A program made the position numbers and the translations under genes. Under the pieces are notes generated by a model, which was not told where the DNA came from, did not search any database, and saw only the letters and a list, made by a program, of their open reading frames with translations. Positions 1 to 7,898 of a DNA stretch of 64,000 bases are shown piece by piece (position 1 is the first letter of the stretch; every line of letters starts with the position of its first letter). The stretch is from NCBI RefSeq assembly GCF_022095675.1, contig NZ_JAHYSG010000041.1, forward strand, positions 29,062 to 93,061. Direction: 5' to 3'. The DNA comes from Dactylosporangium sp. AC04546 (GTDB taxonomy: Bacteria > Actinomycetota > Actinomycetes > Mycobacteriales > Micromonosporaceae).

Positions 1-164
1 ACGTGGTCTTCGTCGGCGAGCCGGACCGCTTCAACCCGGTGGGCGTGAAGGGCGTGGGCGAGGTCGGCCTGGTGGGCGTGGCCCCGGCGATCGCCAACGC
101 CGTCTTCCACGCCACGGGCAAGCGCATCCGCGACCTGCCGATCACCATCGACAAGCTCCTCTGA
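1..164 (+). CDS. Molybdopterin-binding subunit of a xanthine dehydrogenase/aldehyde oxidase-type hydroxylase (C-terminal end only)
   Basis: Only the last 53 codons are present; the first complete codon is at position 3 and TGA is at 162-164. The peptide contains [20 protein letters not shown] and ends in [11 protein letters not shown]. This is the typical closing segment of the large molybdopterin-binding subunit (XdhB/CoxL type), where the Gly-Glu-Val-Gly stretch carries the active-site glutamate region. The family hydroxylates purines or aldehydes using Mo, FeS and FAD subunits; the partner subunits would lie upstream, outside the window. The substrate cannot be told from this fragment. Confidence 0.8.
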   Translation, partial: VVFVGEPDRFNPVGVKGVGEVGLVGVAPAIANAVFHATGKRIRDLPITIDKLL

Positions 165-168
165 CCGG

Positions 169-1077
169 CTAGGCGCGCAGTTCGTCCACTTCCGGGTGCG
201 CGAACAGCCCCGGCAGCCCGCCCGTGTGCACGAACACGGTCCGCTCCCCGGCCCCGATCCGCCCGTCGGCGACGCAGGCGCGCAGCCCGGCCAGGGCCCG
301 CCCGGTGTACGTCGGGTCGAGGAACAGCCCCTCGGTCCGCGCCGCGAGCCGCAGCGCGCCGGCCACGCCGGGGGCGAGCGCGCCGTACCCGGCGCCGACC
401 TGCCCGCGCTCGATCAGCGGCAGCTCGCCGTCGACACCCAGCTGTCTGAGCGTCGCGACCGGGTCGGGCACCGCCCCGACGTCGACGCCGACCACCCGCG
501 CGCCCCCGAGCCCGGCGACGAGGCCGGCGGCCGTCCCGCCCGACCCGAGCGCCACGACCACCCGGTCGATCCCGGGGAGCTGCGCTTCCAGCTCCTGGGC
601 GCACTCCAGATAGCCGCGGGCACTGTACCGGCTGGAGCCGCCGAACGGGATGAGGAACGGCACGCCCCCGTCGTCCCGGATGCGCCGCTCCTGCTCGTCG
701 GCGACCTCGTCGGCCGCCCGGTCCCCGGCCCAGACGATCGTCGCCCCGGCGAGCAGGTCGAGCACCAGGTTGCCCCGCAGCTCCGCCGGCGCGTCACCCT
801 TCAGCACCAGCGTGACGGCCAGCCCGAGCCGCGCCCCGGCGGCGGCGGTGAGCCGGGCGTGGTTGCTCTGGGCGGCTCCGGTGGTGACGAGGTGGGTGGA
901 TCCGGCGGCGAGCGCCTGCGCGCACGAGTGCCGCAGCTTCCGCACCTTGTTGCCACCGCCCCCGAGCCCGGTGAGGTCGTCGCGCTTCACCCACAGCTCA
1001 CCGAGCCCGACCGCGGCGGCGAGTCGTGGCGCCGGCTCCAGTGGCGTCGGCCACGTCCCGAACGAGGGGATGGACAC
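169..1077 (-). CDS. D-cysteine desulfhydrase / ACC deaminase family PLP enzyme
   Basis: A protein of 302 residues from a GTG start at 1077, chosen because the family's conserved N-terminus (FGTWPTPLEPAPRLA) begins just after it; the frame stays open further upstream but that part is unlike the family. It shows the fold-type II PLP signature WVKRDDLTG..GGGNKVRKL, whose first Lys would bind PLP, then TTGAAQSNHARLTAAA and a glycine-rich phosphate site ALGSGGTAAGL. Family members deaminate D-cysteine or 1-aminocyclopropane-1-carboxylate to pyruvate or a 2-oxoacid plus ammonia. I cannot separate the two activities. Its start lies only 19 bp from that of the divergent GNAT gene, so the two promoters must overlap. 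Confidence 0.82.
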   Translation of the reverse strand: MSIPSFGTWPTPLEPAPRLAAAVGLGELWVKRDDLTGLGGGGNKVRKLRHSCAQALAAGSTHLVTTGAAQSNHARLTAAAGARLGLAVTLVLKGDAPAELRGNLVLDLLAGATIVWAGDRAADEVADEQERRIRDDGGVPFLIPFGGSSRYSARGYLECAQELEAQLPGIDRVVVALGSGGTAAGLVAGLGGARVVGVDVGAVPDPVATLRQLGVDGELPLIERGQVGAGYGALAPGVAGALRLAARTEGLFLDPTYTGRALAGLRACVADGRIGAGERTVFVHTGGLPGLFAHPEVDELRA

Positions 1078-1096
1078 GTCTGCGACGATACCGGGG

Positions 1097-1681
1097 ATGC
1101 ACCTCGCCGAGATCTTCGCCCGCGACACCCTGACGACCGACCGCCTCGTGCTGCGCCCGTTCACCCACGAGGACGCTCCCGAGGTGCACCGCGCCTGGCA
1201 GGACGAGCGGTTCATCGCCTCGGCGCCGGTCGGCTACCCGTACGCGGGCGCCGACCTCGAGACCGCCCTCGCCTGGTGCACGACGGGCATCGAGCAGCGC
1301 CGCCTGGAGGGCAAGGGCGTGGGCTTCGCGGTGGTACCGCACACCGGCACCCCCCTCGTCGGCCACGTCTCGCTCTTCGGCACCGACTGGCAGGCCCGCA
1401 CCTGCGAGATCCACTACTGGACGGCCCCCTGGGCGAGAGGCCACGGCTACGCGGCCGAGGCGGCGGCCGCGGTGGCCCGCTGGGCCCTGACCACCCAGCG
1501 CCAGGCACGCATCACACTCCAGGTGGACACGGCCAACCCGGCCTCCCGCCGCGTGGCGGAACGGGCGGGCTTCCACTTCGAGGGCATCCTGCGCAGCGTG
1601 GCCGAGTCCCGCGCGGGCGGCCGGGCGGACATGGCGGTGTACAGCCTCATCACCGAGGACCTGACCCCAGCCCACGTCTGA
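1097..1681 (+). CDS. GNAT family N-acetyltransferase (RimJ/RimL-like)
   Basis: A 194-residue protein starting at ATG 1097 (another in-frame ATG lies at 1070). It has the RimJ/RimL layout: an N-terminal strand TDRLVLRPFTHEDAPEVH, then the acetyl-CoA-binding region PWARGHGYAAEAAAAVARWA, then VDTANPASRRVAERAGFHFEG, typical of motifs A and B. Such enzymes acetylate N-terminal or side-chain amines of proteins or small molecules, and the substrate here is unknown. It is divergent from the PLP enzyme and convergent with the AbiEii-like gene across a 333-bp palindrome-rich gap. Confidence 0.85.
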   Translation: MHLAEIFARDTLTTDRLVLRPFTHEDAPEVHRAWQDERFIASAPVGYPYAGADLETALAWCTTGIEQRRLEGKGVGFAVVPHTGTPLVGHVSLFGTDWQARTCEIHYWTAPWARGHGYAAEAAAAVARWALTTQRQARITLQVDTANPASRRVAERAGFHFEGILRSVAESRAGGRADMAVYSLITEDLTPAHV

Positions 1682-1705
1682 CGGGGGTGTAGGCGCCCGG
1701 AGCGA

Positions 1706-1741
1706 TATTCCGGAGCGGAATACATATTCCTGGCAGGAATA
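1706..1741. promoter_or_regulatory. Two tandem TATTCC-N5-GGAATA dyads
   Basis: TATTCCGGAGCGGAATA (1706-1722) and TATTCCTGGCAGGAATA (1725-1741) are two 17-bp dyads with identical 6-bp arms, 19 bp apart centre to centre. They begin 25 bp after the GNAT stop codon, in a gap between two converging genes. They are clearly AT-richer than their surroundings and look like paired sites for a dimeric DNA-binding protein, although no gene start faces them. A role in transcript ends or in an unannotated RNA is equally possible. Confidence 0.5.
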
Positions 1742-1921
1742 CGCCGCAGCGCACCCCTACGGTCCCGAGCCTGCCACGACCCGAGCCCAGCCGGACCGAA
1801 CGCGCAGGGAACGCTCTCGGGACGAGACCTCGCGGACCAGCGGGCGCACAACGCCTCGCACGGCGGGCGACCCACCCGTCTGCGCAAGCCTGTCGCCCGC
1901 CGCGCACGCCACACTCGGTCG

Positions 1922-1998
1922 GGTCGGTCGACCGACCAACACCCAGCGCTCATTCAGTCTTTGGCCGGAGCACAGCGCCAATTCGGTCGATCGACCGA
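1922..1998. promoter_or_regulatory. Pair of related palindromes TCGGTCGACCGA / TCGGTCGATCGACCGA
   Basis: GGTCGGTCGACCGACC (1922-1937) and TCGGTCGATCGACCGA (1983-1998) are perfect 16-bp palindromes sharing TCGGTCGA and TCGACCGA arms. Their centres lie 61 bp apart, near six helical turns. The second sits 17 bp from the 3' end of the AbiEii-like gene. No promoter or start codon that they would control is evident, so their function is open. The remaining parts of the gap 1682-2014 hold no credible gene. Confidence 0.5.
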
Positions 1999-2014
1999 CC
2001 AGGCAACAGTCCGC

Positions 2015-2737
2015 TCACGCTCCGTCGAGGTCGAGCGCACGCAGCGCGGCCGACAGTCGCGAAAGCCACGCCTCCACCGACCCCGCCACCGACGGATGCT
2101 CGTCCACGGTCCAGGCCGGCAGGGACGCCATGGAGGAGCGGTCGACGAGCCGGCGCAGCCGCGGCGGTACGACCAGACCGTCCATCGTGGCGAGCAGCAC
2201 CGCGTCGTAGAGGTCCTTCCCGCCGACAACCCTCCGCGCGGCGTGGTCGGCGGCGAGCCACTGCAGCTTCCAGACCAGCGACAGCGCCGGCGAGGCGGTC
2301 CACAGCGCGTGCGGGGTGCCGCCGCCGTACCGCGGCACGGCCGTCGCCACCGGCGGCTCCGGCAGGGCCTCGTCGTAGGCGAAGTCGACCTGGACGGTAC
2401 CGTCGGATCCGTCGTCGGCCGTGAACGGGATGACCATCCGGGCGCCGCCCGGGTAGTAGCCGTACGACCGGCCGTGCTCGGCGTCGGCCGGGTGCAGCCG
2501 CACCCCGCGCGCCGCCGGGTGCTCCTCGATGAGGTCCAGCAGATCCTGGTCAGGCCTGGCGGGGCCTACCGGGGCGGGCCGCCGCAGCCCGACGAAGTCG
2601 AGGTCGCCGGGCTCGCGGGCCCGGTCGCCGAACCAGGCCGTCATCGTCACGCTCCCCCGCAGGACGAGGGTGTCCGCGCATCCGGACCGGGCCACCAGCG
2701 CGAGGACGTGGTCGAGGGCGGCGAGCCGGGCGGTCAC
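2015..2737 (-). CDS. Nucleotidyltransferase, AbiEii/AbiGii-like (MNT fold)
   Basis: A 240-residue protein from a GTG start at 2737. Near the N-terminus it has VLRGSVTMTAWFGDRAREPGDLDFVG, which matches the AbiEii nucleotidyltransferase pattern Gly-Ser ... Asp-x-Asp; the two acidic residues would bind metal. Relatives include the toxin half of type IV toxin-antitoxin systems such as AbiE, but many chromosomal members stand alone. No AbiEi-type winged-helix antitoxin is adjacent. A 40-codon reading frame ends in a GTGA overlap with this start and could be a coupled leader gene. Calling it a toxin would be inference only. Confidence 0.72.
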   Translation of the reverse strand: MTARLAALDHVLALVARSGCADTLVLRGSVTMTAWFGDRAREPGDLDFVGLRRPAPVGPARPDQDLLDLIEEHPAARGVRLHPADAEHGRSYGYYPGGARMVIPFTADDGSDGTVQVDFAYDEALPEPPVATAVPRYGGGTPHALWTASPALSLVWKLQWLAADHAARRVVGGKDLYDAVLLATMDGLVVPPRLRRLVDRSSMASLPAWTVDEHPSVAGSVEAWLSRLSAALRALDLDGA

Positions 2738-2856
2738 GACGGCAGCCCGCCCGCGTCGGCGGCCCCGGCCAGCAGCGGCGACGGCAGCACCGTCAGATGG
2801 ATCTCGTCAGCGTCCGGCAGCACGCGCCAGAGGGTAGCGTGCTCAGGTTTTTGCAC
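2734..2856 (-). CDS. Possible 40-residue small ORF coupled to the AbiEii-like gene
   Basis: From GTG 2856 the frame reads through HATLWRVLPDADEIHLTVLP to a TGA that overlaps the downstream GTG start (GTGA). The overlap and the plausible codon use suggest translational coupling, and a shorter start at GTG 2823 is possible. I see no convincing Shine-Dalgarno sequence and do not recognise the peptide. It may also be chance in GC-rich DNA, because the same segment carries the upstream region of the sorbosone dehydrogenase gene on the other strand. Confidence 0.25.
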   Translation of the reverse strand: MQKPEHATLWRVLPDADEIHLTVLPSPLLAGAADAGGLPS

Positions 2857-2994
2857 TGGAGGTTCGGTTATTGCGTTTACAAACCCGAGTATGTACCGTC
2901 ATCGCCACGAAACATCGCAACCGGTGGATGCCTGGGGCTTCGGCGGCCCAAGCGACACCCCGGCCCGAGACGTGTCCGGGAAGGAACCCTACCG

Positions 2995-5900
2995 ATGTCA
3001 CCGCCGAACCGTGCCCGCAGGGCGGCCGCCACCGCCCTGCTCCTCCTGGCCCCCGCCGTCGCCGTCCTCACCGCCCCGAGCCCGGCGGCCGCCGTCATCC
3101 CCGCCTCCGACTACCAGCAGGTCGAGCTCGCCAAGGGCATCAACGAGGTCGGCGAGCCCATGTCGATCGCGGTGCTGCCCGACCGCTCGGTGCTGCACAC
3201 CGCCCGCAACGGCACCCTGCGCCGCACCGACGCCGCCGGCAACACCGCCGTCGTGGCCAACATCCCCGTCTACACCCACGACGAGGAGGGCCTCCAGGGC
3301 GTCGCGATCGACCCCGGGTTCGCCACCAACCGCTACATCTACCTGTACTACGCGCCACCGCTGAGCACACCCGGCGGCGACGCCCCCGCGTCGGGCGGCG
3401 ACTGGAACGTGTGGAAGGGCGTCAACCGCCTGTCCCGGTTCACGCTCGCCACCAACTGGACGCTGAGCGGCGAGAAGGTGGTGCTCGAGGTCGGCACCGA
3501 CCGCGGCATGTGCTGCCACGTCGGCGGCGACCTCGACTTCGACGCGGCCGGCAACCTGTACCTGTCGACCGGCGACGACTCCAACCCGTTCGACTCCAAC
3601 GGTTACTCGCCGCTGGACGAGCGGACCGACCGCAACCCCGCCTACGACGCCCAGCGCAGCGCCGGCAACACCAACGACCTGCGCGGCAAGGTCCTGCGGA
3701 TCAAGGTGAACGCCGACGGCTCGTACTCGATCCCGTCGGGCAACCTGTTCGCGCCCGGCACGCCGAACACGCGGCCGGAGATCTACGCGATGGGCTTCCG
3801 CAACCCGTTCCGGATGAGCGTCGACAAGCCCACCGGGATCGTCTACGTCGGCGACTACGGCCCCGACGCCGGCGTCACCGACGCGAACCGGGGACCGTCC
3901 GGCCAGGTCGAGTTCGACCGCGTGACCAGCCCGGGCAACTACGGCTGGCCGTACTGCACCGGGACGAACACCACGTCGGAGACCTACAACGAGTGGAACT
4001 TCGCCAGCAACTCGACCGGCCCGAAGTACAACTGCGGCGGGGGACCGACGAACAACTCGTTCCGCAACACCGGCCAGCAGACGCTCCCGGCGGCCCGGCC
4101 GTCCTGGATCCGCTACGCCGGTGACGCCGGCAGCCCGCCCGAGTTCGGCAGCGGCTCCGAGTCGCCGATGGGCGGCCCGGTGTACCGCTACGACGCGAGC
4201 AACCCGTCAGCCGTCAAGTTCCCCCAGTCGCTGGACGGCAAGTTCTTCGCCGGCGAGTTCGGCCGCCGCTGGATCAAGGCGGTGACGGTCAACGCCGACG
4301 GCTCCCCCGGCACGATCGAGAACTTCCCGTGGTCCGGCATGCAGATCATGGACCAGGCGTTCGGCCCGGACGGCGCGCTCTACGTGCTCGACTACGGCGC
4401 CGGCTTCGGCAACGGCGACGCCAACTCGGCGCTGTACCGCATCGAGTACATCGGCGGCGGCAACCGCGCCCCGGTCGCCGTCGCGGGCGCCAACCCGGTG
4501 TCCGGACCCGCCCCGCTGACCGTCCAGTTCACCTCGGCGGGCAGCAGCGACCCGGAGGGCCAGGCCCTGTCCTACTCGTGGGCGTTCGGCGACGGTGGTA
4601 CCTCGACCGCCGCGAACCCGTCGCACACGTACGCCACCGCCGGCACGTACACGGCGACGCTCACGGTCCGCGACCCGCAGAACGCCACCGGCTCGGCGAG
4701 CGTGACGATCAGCGCCGGCAACACGCTGCCGACGGTGTCGATCACGACCCCGGCCAACGGGTCGCTGTTCTCGTTCGGCGACACCATCCCGTACCAGATC
4801 AGCGTCTCCGACCCGGAGGACGGCACCATCGACTGCAACCGGGTCAAGCTGACCTACATCCTCGGCCACGACAGCCACGGCCACCAGATCAGCCAGAAGA
4901 CCGGCTGCTCGGGCACGATGACCGTGCCGAGCGACGGCGAGCACGACGCGGCGGCGAACGTCTTCGCGGTGTTCGACGCCGAGTACACCGACAACGGCGG
5001 CCTCGTCGCGCACAAGCAGCACATCCTGCAGCCCCGGCTGCGCCAGGCCGAGCACTTCGGCGCGATGCAGGGCGTCCAGGTGTTCGACAAGGCCTCGGCC
5101 GAGGGCGGCAAGACGGTCGGGGAGATCCAGAACGGCGACTGGATCTCGTTCCAGCCGTACCTGCTGAGCAGCGCCACCTCGTTCAGCGCCCGGGTCTCCT
5201 CGGCCGGCGCCGGCGGCACGATCTCGCTGCGGTCCGGCTCGCCGACCGGCACCCTGCTCGGCTCGGCGACGGTCCCGGTGACCGGCAGCTGGGACACGTT
5301 CGTCAACGTCACCGGCGCGATCGCGAACGCGCCCACCACCGCCGGGACGCTGTACCTCGTGTTCACCGGCGGGAGCGGCGCGCTGTACGACGTCGACTCC
5401 TTCACCCTGACCACCGGCACCGTCCAGCCGCCGACCGGCCGGGTCGAGGCCGAGTCGTTCACCTCGCAGTCCGGCGTGCAGATCGTCGCCGACGGCGCCG
5501 CGCACGGCGGCAACCGCGTCGGGTACATCGACGGCGGCGACTGGGTGGGGTACTCCGGCGTCAACGTGTCGGGCAAGACCGGCTTCACCGCGCGGGTCGC
5601 CTCCGGCGGCACCGGCGGCACGATCCAGATCCGGTCGGGCTCGCAGACCGGCCCGCTGCTCGGCTCCGTGGCGGTCGGCAACACCGGCGGCTACGGCACG
5701 TTCGTCGACGTCAGCACGACGATCACGGCCGGCTCCGGTGCGCTGTTCCTGGTGTTCACCGGCACCGGTACCGGCGGCCTGTTCGACGTCGACGACTTCG
5801 AGCTGACCGGCAGCACCCCGCCGGCGACGAACCTGGCCCTGAACAAGACGGCCACCGCGGACAGCCAGTGCGCGGCGACGGAAGGCCCGGCCAAGGCGGT

Positions 5901-6249
5901 CAACGGCACCGTCAACGGCGGCAACGCCGACAAGTGGTGCTCGCTCGGCGCGTCGAAGTGGTGGCGGGTCGACCTCGGCGCGTCGCAGAACGTCGGGCGC
6001 ATCGTGGTCCGCCACGCCGGCGCGGGCGGGGAGAACACCGCCTTCAACACCCGCGACTACGACCTGCAGACGAGCGTGGACGGCAATACCTGGACCACGG
6101 TCGCGCAGGTCCGGGGCAACACCGCCAACGTCACCACCTCCACGTTCACGCCGGTGAACACCCGCTACCTGCGCATCAACGTCATCGCACCGACCAGCAA
6201 CACCGACACGGCGGCCCGCATCTACGAGTTCGAAGCGTTCGCTTCCTAA
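2995..6249 (+). CDS. Secreted sorbosone/glucose dehydrogenase-like beta-propeller with PKD, CBM6 and discoidin modules
   Basis: A 1084-residue exported protein whose ATG 2995 is followed directly by a signal peptide (about residues 1-33). Modules in order: GSDH-type six-bladed propeller (about 45-485), PKD domain (490-577, with SYSWAFGDGG), a beta-rich segment (580-680), a first CBM6-like module (682-808), a second CBM6 (815-942) and an F5/8-type C (discoidin) domain (945-1084). GSDH propellers oxidise sugars with PQQ, but many large actinobacterial versions have no proven dehydrogenase activity; the C-terminal modules should bind polysaccharide. It lies 4 bp before a ThuA gene with the same C-terminal modules, so they probably share an mRNA and a substrate. 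Confidence 0.85.
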   Translation: MSPPNRARRAAATALLLLAPAVAVLTAPSPAAAVIPASDYQQVELAKGINEVGEPMSIAVLPDRSVLHTARNGTLRRTDAAGNTAVVANIPVYTHDEEGLQGVAIDPGFATNRYIYLYYAPPLSTPGGDAPASGGDWNVWKGVNRLSRFTLATNWTLSGEKVVLEVGTDRGMCCHVGGDLDFDAAGNLYLSTGDDSNPFDSNGYSPLDERTDRNPAYDAQRSAGNTNDLRGKVLRIKVNADGSYSIPSGNLFAPGTPNTRPEIYAMGFRNPFRMSVDKPTGIVYVGDYGPDAGVTDANRGPSGQVEFDRVTSPGNYGWPYCTGTNTTSETYNEWNFASNSTGPKYNCGGGPTNNSFRNTGQQTLPAARPSWIRYAGDAGSPPEFGSGSESPMGGPVYRYDASNPSAVKFPQSLDGKFFAGEFGRRWIKAVTVNADGSPGTIENFPWSGMQIMDQAFGPDGALYVLDYGAGFGNGDANSALYRIEYIGGGNRAPVAVAGANPVSGPAPLTVQFTSAGSSDPEGQALSYSWAFGDGGTSTAANPSHTYATAGTYTATLTVRDPQNATGSASVTISAGNTLPTVSITTPANGSLFSFGDTIPYQISVSDPEDGTIDCNRVKLTYILGHDSHGHQISQKTGCSGTMTVPSDGEHDAAANVFAVFDAEYTDNGGLVAHKQHILQPRLRQAEHFGAMQGVQVFDKASAEGGKTVGEIQNGDWISFQPYLLSSATSFSARVSSAGAGGTISLRSGSPTGTLLGSATVPVTGSWDTFVNVTGAIANAPTTAGTLYLVFTGGSGALYDVDSFTLTTGTVQPPTGRVEAESFTSQSGVQIVADGAAHGGNRVGYIDGGDWVGYSGVNVSGKTGFTARVASGGTGGTIQIRSGSQTGPLLGSVAVGNTGGYGTFVDVSTTITAGSGALFLVFTGTGTGGLFDVDDFELTGSTPPATNLALNKTATADSQCAATEGPAKAVNGTVNGGNADKWCSLGASKWWRVDLGASQNVGRIVVRHAGAGGENTAFNTRDYDLQTSVDGNTWTTVAQVRGNTANVTTSTFTPVNTRYLRINVIAPTSNTDTAARIYEFEAFAS
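5428..6249 (+). repeat. CBM6-discoidin module, copy 1 of an 822-bp repeat
   Basis: This stretch encodes the second CBM6 and the discoidin domain of the sorbosone dehydrogenase-like protein. It matches 7025-7846 codon for codon, at exactly the same length and with long identical runs (for example around 5820-5990), differing mainly at scattered third positions and a few residues. Such closeness within one operon points to a recent duplication or continuing gene conversion. Confidence 0.9.
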
Positions 6250-6253
6250 GGAC

Positions 6254-7846
6254 ATGGTGATGAGACGCAGACTCCTCGCCGTCGCGGCCGTGGCCGCGGT
6301 GCTGCTGGCCGGGGCGCACGCCCCGGCGGCCTCCGCCGACACCGCCTTCGACGTGCTCGTGTTCTCCAAGACGGCGGGCTTCCGCCACGACTCCATCCCG
6401 GCCGGCATCACCGCCGTCCAGCAGCTCGGCGCGGCCAACGGGTTCACGGTCACGGCCACCGAGGACGCGAACGCGTTCACGACGGCCAACCTCGCGCAGT
6501 ACGAGGCGGTGGTGTTCCTCAGCACCACCGGCGACGTGCTCAACGCGACCCAGCAGACGGCGTTCGAGTCCTACATCCGCGGCGGCGGCGGGTACGTGGG
6601 CATCCACGCCGCCGCCGACACCGAGTACGACTGGCCGTTCTACGGCGAGCTGATGGGCGCCTGGTTCTCGTCGCACCCGGCGATCCAGCAGGTCACGATG
6701 AAGGTCGAGGACCGCACCCACCCGGCGACGGCACACCTCGGCGCGACCTGGGTGCGCACCGACGAGCTGTACAACTACCGCACCAACCCCCGCTCGAGCG
6801 CGCACGTGCTGGCGACGCTCGACGAGTCGACGTACAGCGGCGGCACCATGGGCGCCGACCACCCCTTCGTCTGGTGCAAGACGGTCCAGAGCGGCCGGTC
6901 GTTCTACACCGGCGGCGGCCACACGCAGGAGTCGTACGCCGACGCCGCGTTCCGTTCGCACCTGCTCGGCGCGATCCGCTACGCCGGCGGCAAGGCGGCG
7001 GCCGACTGCTCGGTCGGGTCGACCCCGCCGACCGGCCGGATCGAGGCCGAGTCGTTCACCTCGCAGTCCGGCGTGCAGATCGTCGGCGACGGCGCCGCGC
7101 ACGGCGGCAACCGCGTCGGCTACATCGACAACGGCGACTGGGTCGGCTACTCGTCGGTCAACGTCTCCGGCAAGACCGGCTTCACGGCCCGGGTCGCGTC
7201 GGGCGGCAGCGGCGGCACGATCCAGGTCCGGTCGGGCTCGCAGACCGGCCCGGTGCTGGGGACGTTGACGGTCGTCAACACCGGCGGCTACGGCAACTTC
7301 GTCGACGTGACGATCCCGATCACCGCCGGCTCCGGCTCGCTGTTCCTGGTGTTCAACGGCACCGGTGGCGGCGGCCTGTTCGACGTGGACGACTTCGCGC
7401 TCACCGGCAGCACCCCGCCGGCGACGAACCTGGCCCTGAACAAGACGGCCACCGCGGACAGCCAGTGCGCGGCCACGGAAGGCCCGGCCAAGGCGGTCAA
7501 TGGCACCGTCAACGGCGGCAACGCCGACAAGTGGTGCTCGCTCGGCGCGTCGAAGTGGTGGCGGGTCGACCTCGGCGCGTCACAGTCGGTCGGCCGCATC
7601 GTCGTGCGGCACGCCGGCGCGGGCGGGGAGAACACCGCGTTCAACACCCGCGACTTCGACCTGCAGACGAGCGTGGACGGCAACACCTGGTCCACGGTCG
7701 CGCAGGTCCGGGGCAACACCGCCAACGTGACCACGTCCACGTTCGGGCCGGTGCAGGCGCGGTACCTGCGGATCAACGTCATCGCACCGACGAACAACAG
7801 CGACGCCGCGGCACGGATCTACGAGTTCGAGGCGTTCGCCTCCTGA
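6254..7846 (+). CDS. Secreted ThuA domain protein with CBM6 and discoidin modules
   Basis: A 530-residue protein (ATG 6254; an alternative ATG at 6260) with a signal peptide over the first 28 residues. A ThuA (trehalose-utilisation type, glutamine amidotransferase-like) domain spans about 30-254 and includes GGGGYVGIHAAADTEYDWPF. A CBM6 module (261-388) and an F5/8 C domain (391-530) follow. ThuA proteins are linked to disaccharide and keto-sugar metabolism, but the reaction is not established for most. Fusions of ThuA with sorbosone dehydrogenase domains are common in soil bacteria; here the two functions are adjacent genes 4 bp apart, which suggests a cooperating extracellular pair. Confidence 0.85.
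   Translation: MVMRRRLLAVAAVAAVLLAGAHAPAASADTAFDVLVFSKTAGFRHDSIPAGITAVQQLGAANGFTVTATEDANAFTTANLAQYEAVVFLSTTGDVLNATQQTAFESYIRGGGGYVGIHAAADTEYDWPFYGELMGAWFSSHPAIQQVTMKVEDRTHPATAHLGATWVRTDELYNYRTNPRSSAHVLATLDESTYSGGTMGADHPFVWCKTVQSGRSFYTGGGHTQESYADAAFRSHLLGAIRYAGGKAAADCSVGSTPPTGRIEAESFTSQSGVQIVGDGAAHGGNRVGYIDNGDWVGYSSVNVSGKTGFTARVASGGSGGTIQVRSGSQTGPVLGTLTVVNTGGYGNFVDVTIPITAGSGSLFLVFNGTGGGGLFDVDDFALTGSTPPATNLALNKTATADSQCAATEGPAKAVNGTVNGGNADKWCSLGASKWWRVDLGASQSVGRIVVRHAGAGGENTAFNTRDFDLQTSVDGNTWSTVAQVRGNTANVTTSTFGPVQARYLRINVIAPTNNSDAAARIYEFEAFAS
7025..7846 (+). repeat. CBM6-discoidin module, copy 2 of an 822-bp repeat
   Basis: Partner of 5428-6249, offset by 1597 bp. The aligned halves keep reading frame and length, so both proteins keep intact modules. 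The linker TPPATNLALNKTATADSQCA is identical in both proteins. Confidence 0.9.
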
Positions 7847-7856
7847 TGATCGGCGG

Positions 7857-7890
7857 GCCGCCGGCACCCTGGGGTGAGGGTGCCGGCGGC
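7857..7890. terminator. Strong bidirectional hairpin after the ThuA gene
   Basis: GCCGCCGGCACCCT pairs perfectly with AGGGTGCCGGCGGC over a 6-nt loop, giving a 14-bp stem 10 bp after the ThuA stop and 8 bp before the 3' end of the opposing gene. There is no T-run, which is common for actinobacterial intrinsic terminators. Confidence 0.75.
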
Positions 7891-7898
7891 TCGCTCCG

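Noticed and set aside
1757..1981. Small gene in the convergent gap
   Set aside because: No ribosome binding site or recognisable peptide; the frame crosses palindromes and has poor codon bias.
2015..2856. Complete AbiE-type abortive infection system
   Set aside because: Only the nucleotidyltransferase half is recognisable; no AbiEi-like winged-helix antitoxin is present.
2842..2994. Clear SigA promoter for the sorbosone dehydrogenase gene
   Set aside because: TTGCAC and TTGCGT are present but no -10 box lies at a suitable spacing, so I did not annotate one.
4207..6543. Long minus-strand frame opposite the sorbosone dehydrogenase and ThuA genes
   Set aside because: An artefact of GC-rich third positions; its composition (Arg/Val/Gly/Ala) is that of an antisense reading.
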